From Planococcus sp. MER TA 32b (GTDB taxonomy: Bacteria; Bacillota; Bacilli; Bacillales_A; Planococcaceae): a stretch of DNA of 64,000 nucleotides. Position 1 is the stretch's first letter, and every line of letters starts with the position of its first letter. The notes under the pieces are model-generated. The model made no database searches. It was not told the DNA's origin and was given only the letters and a program-made list of their open reading frames with translations. Both the position numbers and the translations under genes were made by a program. This document shows, in pieces, positions 57,208 through 64,000 of this stretch. The stretch spans positions 248,001 through 312,000 of the forward strand of contig JAMCAN010000001.1 in the NCBI GenBank assembly GCA_023715185.1, given 5' to 3'.

Positions 57208-58060
57208 CTTTATGGAAAACATCGAAGAAATTCCGTTGGCTGAATGGGTATCGAAAGCTACGGGCATAGTTTCCGACAGCTTCGCCTTCCTGTTCGATCC
57301 GATCAAAAATGAATTCGGGGACGGGCTGGAGAGTTTCGCGGATATGCTGGCGGCAGTGCCGCCGGTCATCGTCATCCTGCTCGTTGCGGTACTGGCGTTC
57401 TTCCTCAGCGGAAAACGCTTTGGCCTTGCCGCGTTCTCAATCGTCGGCTTGCTGCTCGTTTGGAACCAGGGGCTGTGGGAAGAGCTTATGCTGTCCTTCT
57501 CCCTGGTGCTTGTCGCCAGTTTGCTCTCAGTCATCATCGGTGTGCCGATCGGCATCCTGATGTCGAAGAGCAAAATTGCTGAGAACATCATCACACCGGT
57601 TCTCGATTTCATGCAGACAATGCCCGCGTTCGTTTATTTGATCCCCGCGGTCGCATTTTTCAGCATCGGGATGGTACCCGGAATTTTCGCTTCCTTGATC
57701 TTCGCGACACCGCCGACTGTCCGGCTTACAAACCTCGGCATCCGTCAGGTATCGGAAGAATTAGTGGAAGCAGCTGAAGCATTCGGCAGCACCGGTGCAC
57801 AAAAATTATTCAAAGTTGAATTGCCGATGGCCAAGACCACCATCATGGCCGGCATCAACCAGACAGTCATGCTTGCCTTGTCCATGGTCGTCATCGCATC
57901 GATGATCGGCGCACCTGGACTGGGCCGCGAAGTACTCTCGGCTCTGCAGCGCGCAGACGTCGGAACCGGCTTTGTCGCCGGTCTCGGGATTGTCATCCTG
58001 GCAATCATCATCGACCGCTTCACACAAAGTTTCTCCTTGAAAAAGGGAACGAACATCTGA
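57200..58060 (+). CDS. opuAB: glycine betaine ABC transporter, permease
   Basis: The 286-residue permease has an N-terminal periplasm-side extension, about seven helices and the EAA loop [30 protein letters not shown] (residues about 190-219) that docks on the ATPase, then [23 protein letters not shown]. It is orthologous to OpuAB. The start lies within the last codons of opuAA. In B. subtilis opuAC follows directly; here 322 bp with a dispersed element lie between. Confidence 0.95.
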   Translation: MLNFMENIEEIPLAEWVSKATGIVSDSFAFLFDPIKNEFGDGLESFADMLAAVPPVIVILLVAVLAFFLSGKRFGLAAFSIVGLLLVWNQGLWEELMLSFSLVLVASLLSVIIGVPIGILMSKSKIAENIITPVLDFMQTMPAFVYLIPAVAFFSIGMVPGIFASLIFATPPTVRLTNLGIRQVSEELVEAAEAFGSTGAQKLFKVELPMAKTTIMAGINQTVMLALSMVVIASMIGAPGLGREVLSALQRADVGTGFVAGLGIVILAIIIDRFTQSFSLKKGTNI

Positions 58061-58150
58061 TCCAGCTGGAATCTTTCCTTGTATAAATTGAACTGAAGTA
58101 TCAGTATCGAAACGACTCTTCACGTTATAGAAGTCTCTGAAGATATGGAG

Positions 58151-58294
58151 CAAAACAACGGAGACTCCCAAGGGAGCAGAACCAGAGTTGGCTTTCCAAC
58201 TCCGGTTCGAGCAAAGTGCTGAGATCCACTCGGGAGAAGTGTAACGAGCCCGAGTTAGCTCAGCGCGAGCCCCCAGGAAAGCGGAGTTGTTTTG
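58151..58294. repeat. dispersed element inside the opuA operon
   Basis: Terminal inverted repeats CAAAACAAC (58151-58159) and GTTGTTTTG (58286-58294) are perfect over nine bases. Inside, GGAGACTCCC, GAGCAAAGTG, GAGCCC and GGAAAGCGGAG follow the pattern of the widespread Bacillales element that begins GGAGACTCCTGCGGGA. An inner hairpin (CAGAGTTGG / CCAACTCCGG) lies near 58183-58206. There is no coding capacity. Confidence 0.75.
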
Positions 58295-58382
58295 CGGAAT
58301 ATCGGTTACTGTAGTTTATTGTTTCAGTTTATGTAGAAGGAAATACCATACAAATTAAAAGAAAAAGGAGATTGATCATATT

Positions 58383-59315
58383 ATGAAAAAAGCACAATGG
58401 AGAAAATTAGGTCTGGCATTCGCTGTAACACCAATGATGCTGCTTGCAGCTTGCGGTGACGACAGCAGTGAAGAGAGCACAGACGAAGGAACTGCCAGCG
58501 ATTCTGGTGAAGTGAATTACGGCGAAGAAATGGACTACAAAATCACAGGCATCGAGCCTGGTGCAGGCGTAGTTGCAGCATCTGAACAAGCTGTTGAAGA
58601 CTACGACAGCCTCGCGGGATGGGAAGTTGTAACTTCTTCAAGCGGCGCGATGGCAACTGAACTTGGCGAAGCCATCGACAACGAAGAACCGATCATCGTA
58701 ACAGGCTGGAGCCCGCACTGGAAATTCCAGAAATACGACCTGAAATACCTTGAAGATCCAAATGGCGTCTTCGGTGATGCTGAAACGATCAACACAATGG
58801 TACGCGAAGGCCTGGAAGAAGAAAATCCGGAAGCTTACACAATCCTGGATCAATTCTACTGGGAAACAGCTGACATCGAAAGCGTCATGCTGGAAGTTTC
58901 CAACGGAACAGCTGTAGAAGATGCAGCAGCAGCATGGATCGAAGAAAACAGCGACCGCGTAGCTGAATGGACTGAAGGCACTGAAGCTGTTGACGGTACG
59001 GAAATCGAACTTGCATACGTAGAATGGGACACTGAAGTCGCATCTACAACTGTAATCGGCCAAGTCCTTGAAGCTCAAGGCTTTGACGTAACATTGACTC
59101 CGCTTGACAACGCTGTAATGTGGTCAGCAGTGGCTGAAGGCCAAGCTGATGGAATGGTAGCTGCATGGTTGCCGGGAACACACGCTTCACAGTTTGAAAC
59201 TTACGGAGCTGACATGGTGGACCTTGGTGAAAACCTTGAAGGCGCTAAAATCGGATTTGTTGTCCCTTCATACATGGACATCGATTCAATCGAAGACCTT
59301 ACACCAGCTGAATAA
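58383..59315 (+). CDS. opuAC: glycine betaine-binding lipoprotein
   Basis: The 310-residue substrate-binding protein has a lipobox LAAC, an acidic linker, then the OpuAC lobes in the same order as B. subtilis: GIEPGAGVVAASEQAVEDY, IIVTGWSPHWKFQKYDLKYLEDP (Trp and His that cradle the trimethylammonium), later LAYVEWDTEVASTTVIG and MVAAWLPGTHASQF. It delivers betaine (perhaps proline betaine) to OpuAB. AAAAAGGAG precedes the ATG. The 322-bp gap to opuAB suggests partly separate expression. A terminator follows. Confidence 0.95.
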   Translation: MKKAQWRKLGLAFAVTPMMLLAACGDDSSEESTDEGTASDSGEVNYGEEMDYKITGIEPGAGVVAASEQAVEDYDSLAGWEVVTSSSGAMATELGEAIDNEEPIIVTGWSPHWKFQKYDLKYLEDPNGVFGDAETINTMVREGLEEENPEAYTILDQFYWETADIESVMLEVSNGTAVEDAAAAWIEENSDRVAEWTEGTEAVDGTEIELAYVEWDTEVASTTVIGQVLEAQGFDVTLTPLDNAVMWSAVAEGQADGMVAAWLPGTHASQFETYGADMVDLGENLEGAKIGFVVPSYMDIDSIEDLTPAE

Positions 59316-59329
59316 TGGAATAAAAGATG

Positions 59330-59371
59330 ACCGAACCTCTGAGAGATTTTTTCTTGGGGTTCGGTTTTTTG
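59330..59371 (+). terminator. intrinsic terminator of opuA
   Basis: ACCGAACC and GGTTCGGT pair across a 20-base loop that can form extra pairs, followed by TTTTTT. Confidence 0.85.
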
Positions 59372-59555
59372 TGCATAATAATTAATTACTTTCCATAAGG
59401 TGGCTTGCATTAAATGCTTAGCGTTTTTTTAGAGGGAAGAAAAAGGAGTTAGATTAGTTTGACAAAAAATATTTGTATAAGTAACCTTAATTTGTTTAAT
59501 AGAATCCGATATTGAAATTTACATAGGATATGAGGAATAAATTGGAGAACTGTAT

Positions 59556-59600
59556 TTGACGTTTCATTCTCTAAATTTATTCAAAAATAACAACGTTGTT
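59556..59600 (+). promoter_or_regulatory. promoter and palindromic operator of the unknown permease gene
   Basis: TTGACG at 59556-59561 and TATTCA at 59578-59583 (16-bp spacer) are followed by the perfect palindrome AACAACGTTGTT at 59589-59600, over the expected transcription start. The 15-base string AAAATAACAACGTTG recurs upstream of the TRAP genes. The central CG is typical for LacI-type operators. Confidence 0.6.
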
Positions 59601-59622
59601 AAAAAGGAGTGAGCTGAACTCT

Positions 59623-60981
59623 GTGTTTACTGAAAAACTATATCTATTCTACTCGTTTGTTTTTGCAATCCATATCGCTAATGTATTTTTGAACAGCGAA
59701 ACTATCAGTTACTTTTTAGGAATATTAGCTCTCATCATGATAGCTGTGTCTTATGGCAAGGCATCCCGTCTTTTTAAAGTCCTAGGGGGAGCGTTTATCG
59801 TTGCAGGCATACTTCTCTATACTTCCACAGGCCAGCCTTGGCAGCAAGTGCCTCCTATGCTGATATCCAATATGTCTTTACTGACATTGCTGGCTATGCT
59901 GCCATGGATGAACAGCGTAGTGAGAAGCGGAAGATTCGATAAAGATTTGAAGCAAGTAATGGAAGTAAACGTCAATGATCTTGGCCAGCTGTACCCGCGG
60001 AGTTCGATGATCACGCTGGTCATGGCTGCTTTTCTGAATTTATCCGCTGCTTCTATAGCACAGGATGTTTTAAAAGAAAATCTGAAGTCATTCAATAGAA
60101 ATGTAAGAAATTCATTTATCAATGCCGCGACATTAAGAGGATATTCCTTTGCATTAATTTGGAGTCCTTTGGAAATTCTTCTGGCAACTTCAATTTTTGT
60201 TACCGGAGTAGACTATATAACTTTATTGCCGTGGCTGTTGCTGATTTCCGCGGTGACTTTTATATTGGATTCCATATGGGGAAGACTACATTACAGGAAG
60301 TATACTTATGATCATATAACTTCGGTGGCGCGACCAGTCAACACGAAAAAGCTGATGAAAAAATTAGTTCATTTAATCAGCGCGCTGGCTGTTTTTTTAG
60401 CACTCGTTATTTTTCTTGGCAATCTCTTCAATCTGGAATTCATTTTTACAGTCACGGTTTTAATTTTCCCGTTTGCTCTGCTATGGTCTTTATTAATGAA
60501 GAGGACACGAAGTTTTTGGGCGATTGGATGGAATACCTGGAAAGCTAAAACAAATACCATGCAGAATTTTATCGTGTTATTTATTTCGCTAGCTTTTTTT
60601 GCAAACAGTATTAACGGAACCTCGTTTTTGGAAGTTATCCAGACCCCAATTGCAGCCATGGCTGATAAGCCGCTTTTGATCATGATCATCATTCAGGTGC
60701 TGTTCATTTTCCTTAGCATGTTCGGCGTCCATCCGGTGGCAACGATTGGTATTTTGAGTGGTGTCATTTCAACTCTGATCAATTTTATGAATCCAATCAG
60801 CTTGGCGATCGTTTTAGTTACGAGCTCTATTTCGACATTGACTGTAGGAACCTATGGGCTTGTCGTAACTCTCACTTCAGTGAATATGAGCCAAAGCCCG
60901 TATAAAATCACATTGCAAAACATGCCGTTTGCTCTTGTTTTCGGCGGAATAGGAACTCTTACGGCATACTTATTATTGTGA
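59623..60981 (+). CDS. unknown polytopic membrane protein, probable permease (452 aa)
   Basis: The protein has about eleven to twelve hydrophobic helices and no soluble domain. A repeated layout with re-entrant, Ser/Thr/Gly-rich stretches (LGIATIGILSG-like FGVHPVATIGILSGVIST and VLVTSSISTLTVGTYG) recalls ion-transporter superfamily carriers such as DASS/SLC13, but no diagnostic motif is certain. GTG 59623 is chosen after AAAAAGGAG; TTG 59596 lies before that site. The gene is A+T-richer than those before it. It shares an operator-like palindrome with the TRAP transporter that follows, so both may handle related organic acids. Confidence 0.7.
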   Translation: MFTEKLYLFYSFVFAIHIANVFLNSETISYFLGILALIMIAVSYGKASRLFKVLGGAFIVAGILLYTSTGQPWQQVPPMLISNMSLLTLLAMLPWMNSVVRSGRFDKDLKQVMEVNVNDLGQLYPRSSMITLVMAAFLNLSAASIAQDVLKENLKSFNRNVRNSFINAATLRGYSFALIWSPLEILLATSIFVTGVDYITLLPWLLLISAVTFILDSIWGRLHYRKYTYDHITSVARPVNTKKLMKKLVHLISALAVFLALVIFLGNLFNLEFIFTVTVLIFPFALLWSLLMKRTRSFWAIGWNTWKAKTNTMQNFIVLFISLAFFANSINGTSFLEVIQTPIAAMADKPLLIMIIIQVLFIFLSMFGVHPVATIGILSGVISTLINFMNPISLAIVLVTSSISTLTVGTYGLVVTLTSVNMSQSPYKITLQNMPFALVFGGIGTLTAYLLL

Positions 60982-61083
60982 TTCTCCTATTTAATTTGTT
61001 TTTTAAAATACCTTATCCATAATACTTTTCAGCATTTTAGATTCGAAAGTCACAACCGGGGCATAAGAATTTTCTTAAAATGC

Positions 61084-61112
61084 TTGATTTTTAAAACGCT
61101 TACAATTATAAT
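61084..61112 (+). promoter_or_regulatory. sigma-A promoter with cre-like site upstream of the TRAP genes
   Basis: TTGATT at 61084-61089 and TATAAT at 61107-61112 are 17 bp apart. The spacer contains TTTAAAACGCTTACA (61090-61104), which fits the CcpA cre consensus WTGNAANCGNWNNCW except for one position, so catabolite repression is likely. Confidence 0.6.
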
Positions 61113-61378
61113 ACGATTAAGAATTATAAGTCTTTTTAACAAGAAGGCCAAAGGTTCTACAGTCGAGCCGATGATTCTGCCAGACGAAAAAGGATGTCAG
61201 AATCAGCATAGGGATATAGCTTTGTGAAGAAAGGGAGTGACTTGTCAAAACCTGCTTTGCTCTGGAAAGAGTTGAGAGGTGCCAGAAACAAACGCTTATT
61301 ATTTTATTGAAAATTTTATTCTCAATGTTTCAGGAAATAGTTTATACGTATATATTTAATTAGACTTCGGATTAAAAT

Positions 61379-61390
61379 AACAACGTTGGA
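61379..61390 (+). promoter_or_regulatory. operator-like site shared with the upstream permease gene
   Basis: AACAACGTTGGA repeats 10 of 12 bases of the palindrome at 59589 and, with the upstream AAAAT, forms a 15-base identical string. It follows TAAAAT at 61373-61378, a possible second -10. Confidence 0.55.
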
Positions 61391-61465
61391 AATTCAATAT
61401 TTAATATTCAACTCAATGAATTAGTTGTTCAAGTAATATATAAATAAAAAAAATAGGGGGAATTA

Positions 61466-62479
61466 ATGATGAAAATGAAAACGTTATCAATATTTTTTGT
61501 GATGGCTATGGTTGCACTTATTCTTGGTGCATGTGGAGACGAAAGCTCGAATTCTGGTGAAGCTTCAGAAGGATCCGGTGAAACAATTACATTAAAATTA
61601 GCTGAAAACCAGCCGGATGATTATCCAACTACAATTGGGGACAAAGAATTTGCTCGATTGGTTGAAGAAAAAACGGATGGCCGTTATAAAATCGAAGTTT
61701 ATTCAGGCGGACAATTAGGCGAGGAAACAAACTCTATTGAACAAGTTCAGCTTGGATCAATTGACTTGGCTCGTGTTAATGCTTCTCCTCTTTCCCAGTT
61801 TGCGGATGAGATTGGCGTCACATCAATGCCGTTTTTGTTTGAAAATGAAGAAGCGAAATGGGAAAAACTGAATGGTGAAGTCGGCCGAGAATTATTGGAT
61901 ACATTAGATGGTACGAATATGGTAGGTTTGGCTTTCTATGATTCGGGTGAAAGAAGTTTCTATAACACAGTACGTCCACTTGAAAAACCAGAGGATATGA
62001 AAGGTTTGAAAGTTCGTGTTCAAAATTCTGAGTTGTCAATCGCTGTAGTGGAAGCTTTAGGGGCATCTGCAACACCTATGGAATACGGTGAAGTTTATTC
62101 CAGCTTACAGACTGGCGTAATTGATGGAGCAGAGAACAATTTCCCGAGTTATTACACTTCTAACCATTATGAAGTGGCACCATATTTCACAGTAAATGGC
62201 TACACTGGTACTCCTGAAGTAGTTATCGCGTCTCAAAAACTATGGGATACATTAAGCGATGAAGATAAAGAATTGTTCAGAGAGGCTGCGCTGGAATCGG
62301 TGAAAGTTCAACGTGAAGCTTGGGCTGAGCTGACAGAGGAATCCCGGGCAGCGGTCGTAGAAGCGGGCAGCGAGCTTATCGAAGTTGATGATATCACTCC
62401 TTGGAGAGAAGCTGTTCAGCCAGTATATGATAAATATGGAGAACAATACGGCGAATGGATCGAAAAACTGTCAAACTAA
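61466..62479 (+). CDS. dctP: TRAP transporter substrate-binding protein (DctP family)
   Basis: The 337-residue lipoprotein has the lipobox ILGAC and a full DctP fold: TLKLAENQPDDYPTT, GQLGEETNSIEQVQLGSIDLA, the substrate-contact region MKGLKVRVQNSELSI (the invariant Arg that binds a carboxylate) and EYGEVYSSLQTGVIDGAENNF. It binds an organic acid outside the cell for Na+-driven uptake. Acid identity is unknown. GGGGGAA precedes tandem ATGs. A small permease and a large permease follow in order. Confidence 0.93.
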   Translation: MMKMKTLSIFFVMAMVALILGACGDESSNSGEASEGSGETITLKLAENQPDDYPTTIGDKEFARLVEEKTDGRYKIEVYSGGQLGEETNSIEQVQLGSIDLARVNASPLSQFADEIGVTSMPFLFENEEAKWEKLNGEVGRELLDTLDGTNMVGLAFYDSGERSFYNTVRPLEKPEDMKGLKVRVQNSELSIAVVEALGASATPMEYGEVYSSLQTGVIDGAENNFPSYYTSNHYEVAPYFTVNGYTGTPEVVIASQKLWDTLSDEDKELFREAALESVKVQREAWAELTEESRAAVVEAGSELIEVDDITPWREAVQPVYDKYGEQYGEWIEKLSN

Positions 62480-62545
62480 TAGGATAGTTCAGGAGGTGAG
62501 GACCAGTTCCTCACTTCTCTGTTTTAGGAGGGAAATTAGTTTATT

Positions 62546-63043
62546 ATGAAACTTTTAAAAATGGTTAGAACATTTTTGAATCGCTTATTAATAGGATCTG
62601 CTTTAACTATGCTATTGGCAATGGTTGTAATTATTATTATCCAGGTTTTTTCGCGTCAGATATTCAGTTACACTCCTTCCTGGTCGGAAGAAGTGTCTAA
62701 ATTGCTTTTTGTTTGGGTCAGCTTTTTGGGGATCGCATATGGATTTAAGGAAAAACTCCATATTGCTTTGGGAATTGTAATTAATATGCTTTCCGAAAAT
62801 CTGCAGCATGTATTTGATTATTTCTCGAAAGTATTAATAATTGGTTTTGGTGTAATTATGATGTATTACGGCTGGCAGTTTACTGTCTTGATGGGGAACT
62901 CTACAATGCCTGGAACCGGATGGCCCTCGAGCGTATTGTACGCGGCAATACCTGTATCAGGATTTTTTGTGACATTCTATGGAATTGAATTATTATTTAA
63001 AAAGGGATTGCATCAAGACTTAAATGATATAAGCGAGGGTTAA
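62546..63043 (+). CDS. dctQ: TRAP transporter small permease (DctQ)
   Basis: The 165-residue protein has four helices (about residues 12-35, 50-70, 85-108 and 130-150) with the DctQ pattern QVFSRQIFSYTPSWSEEVSKLLFVWVSFLG, in which W-x-E-E lies at the start of helix 2. It forms the small membrane subunit of the TRAP carrier. AGGAGG lies about 14 bases before the ATG, a rather long gap. It ends four bases before dctM. Confidence 0.92.
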   Translation: MKLLKMVRTFLNRLLIGSALTMLLAMVVIIIIQVFSRQIFSYTPSWSEEVSKLLFVWVSFLGIAYGFKEKLHIALGIVINMLSENLQHVFDYFSKVLIIGFGVIMMYYGWQFTVLMGNSTMPGTGWPSSVLYAAIPVSGFFVTFYGIELLFKKGLHQDLNDISEG

Positions 63044-63047
63044 AAAT

Positions 63048-64000
63048 ATGGATGTATTTGTTTTATTAGGCAGTTTTATTCTGTTATTGATATTTAGGGT
63101 TCCAATAGCACTTACATTAATTATATCGTCATTACTTACAGGGATTTACATGGGTGTCGACCCTGCAGCACTTGTCCAACGAATGGTTGGGGGGTTAAAT
63201 TCATTTTCTTTATTGGCTATACCATTCTTTATACTAGCTGGTGAAATAATGAATGAAGGCGGAATTTCCCGTAGATTAATTGATTTGGCAAATGTGCTTA
63301 TTGGTAGAATTCGTGGCGGATTAGCCATGGTGAACGTTTTGGCCAGTACTTTCTTTGGTGGTATTTCGGGATCGGCTCTTGCTGATACTTCATCTCTGGG
63401 ATCCGTATTGATTCCAATGATGAAAAAACAGAAATATGATGCCGATTACTCTGTTTCTGTAACAATTTCCAGTGCTACACAGGGTGTTCTGATTCCTCCA
63501 AGCCACAATATGATTATTTTTTCTACTGCTGCTGGTGGGGTTTCGGTTGGTGCTCTTTTCATGGGAGGACTTCTGCCTGGCTTATTACTGGGTCTGGCAA
63601 TAATGATTTTAACTTACGTAATCGCTGTTAAAAGAAAATATCCAAAAGGTGAACCTGTAGCGAAAGAAGAAATTCCAAAAATAATCAGAGAAGGATTATT
63701 GGGGTTGTTTACCATCGTGATAATCATGGGCGGGATTTTAAGCGGTATGTTCACAGCTACGGAATCTGCAGCCATTGGAGCTCTTTATGCCTTCATTATT
63801 GCGTTCTTTGTATATCGCGAAGTTTCAATCAAGCGAATGGGTGTAATTCTACATAATACATTTAAAACATTGGCAATGGTGTTGTTCTTAATCGGCGCTT
63901 CTTCCGCCTTTGGTTGGTTACTGGCTATGTTGCGGGTACCACAGATGGTGGCGGATGCTTTGATCAGCATATCGCCAAATAATTTTATCACTATCTTGCT
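63048..64000 (+). CDS. dctM: TRAP transporter large permease (DctM), cut by the window end
   Basis: The frame starts at ATG 63048 after GAGGG and remains open to the window edge (317 codons). It has many helices and the DctM signatures LAIPFFILAGEIMNEGGISRRL, FFGGISGSALADTSSLGSVLIPMM and LIPPSHNMIIF, then GGILSGMFTATESAAIGALYA. It is the transporting subunit that couples organic-acid uptake to Na+. About 110 residues of a usual 425 are missing at the C-terminus because of the window limit. Confidence 0.93.
   Translation, partial: MDVFVLLGSFILLLIFRVPIALTLIISSLLTGIYMGVDPAALVQRMVGGLNSFSLLAIPFFILAGEIMNEGGISRRLIDLANVLIGRIRGGLAMVNVLASTFFGGISGSALADTSSLGSVLIPMMKKQKYDADYSVSVTISSATQGVLIPPSHNMIIFSTAAGGVSVGALFMGGLLPGLLLGLAIMILTYVIAVKRKYPKGEPVAKEEIPKIIREGLLGLFTIVIIMGGILSGMFTATESAAIGALYAFIIAFFVYREVSIKRMGVILHNTFKTLAMVLFLIGASSAFGWLLAMLRVPQMVADALISISPNNFITIL

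Larger units (their letters stand above)
60982..61465. other. 484 bp leader region of the TRAP operon
   Basis: No credible gene. It holds a sigma-A promoter (61084-61112), a cre-like site in its spacer, a dyad TGATTCTG / CAGAATCA at about 61169-61202, and the operator-like AACAACGTTG at 61379. Two frames of about 20 codons (near 61173 and 61241) are too short to support. Confidence 0.5.

Noticed and set aside
58151..58294. Insertion sequence or MITE with a transposase
   Set aside because: Terminal inverted repeats are present, but there is no coding capacity and no clear target-site duplication, so only a dispersed non-autonomous element is claimed.

Overview
The window is chromosomal DNA from a low-to-mid GC Gram-positive bacterium of the Bacillales, most likely Planococcaceae (Planococcus or a close relative). 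The grounds are Bacillus-type gene sets (ydbS-ydbT, floT, paiA-paiB, opuAA-AB-AC, rpiA, pabA with a pabB-pabC fusion), strong GGAGG ribosome sites with several TTG/GTG starts, sigma-W and sigma-B type promoters, LPxTA sorting, Zur boxes, and halotolerance features (very acidic exported proteins, glycine betaine uptake). No rRNA, tRNA, prophage, transposase or CRISPR array was seen.

Layout. 0.3-5.9 kb: small membrane proteins, a Lon-type membrane protease, a lipoprotein-Nudix pair, a DUF305 protein, and ydbS-ydbT behind a sigma-W promoter. 6-13 kb: an MHYT-PAS-GGDEF-EAL c-di-GMP protein, an MscS channel, small membrane genes (one split by an amber codon) and a long repeat-filled gap. 13-18 kb: an SDR/TetR divergent pair, two GNATs, an APH-like kinase and a membrane metallopeptidase. 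18-23 kb: sigma-W-driven floT, three perfect DnaA boxes, a frameshifted gene, and a Zur-controlled pair (zinc-free L33 and ZnuA). 23-31 kb: a sortase with its acidic LPKTA substrate, HAD, CopC-CopD, and an operon joining two HTH proteins, a coiled-coil protein and an MreB-like actin. 31-37.4 kb: an MFS transporter, then a class I ribonucleotide reductase operon controlled by two NrdR boxes around its promoter and by a cobalamin riboswitch with a terminator. 37.6-42 kb: ABC exporter with LytTR-DUF3021, PadR-DUF2812, and an acidic lipoprotein. 42-48 kb: amidase, a second acidic lipoprotein, pabA-pabBC, an HPr-like protein and rpiA. 48-55.5 kb: small genes, paiA-paiB-marR, yhfK-like, a GAF-STAS protein behind a sigma-B type promoter, an SDR, an FAH hydrolase and a nitrilase. 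56-59.3 kb: opuA. 59.6-64 kb: a visibly A+T-richer block with an unknown permease and a TRAP transporter that share an operator-like motif; the TRAP large permease runs off the window.

The most unusual signal is non-coding. At least nine intergenic loci carry short tandem arrays whose unit length is fixed at 20 or 21 bp while the unit sequence differs from locus to locus; most lie within about 20-80 bp of a hairpin or terminator. I know of no established name for this class. Separate dispersed elements (two related families) lie next to 3' ends of genes and inside the opuA operon.
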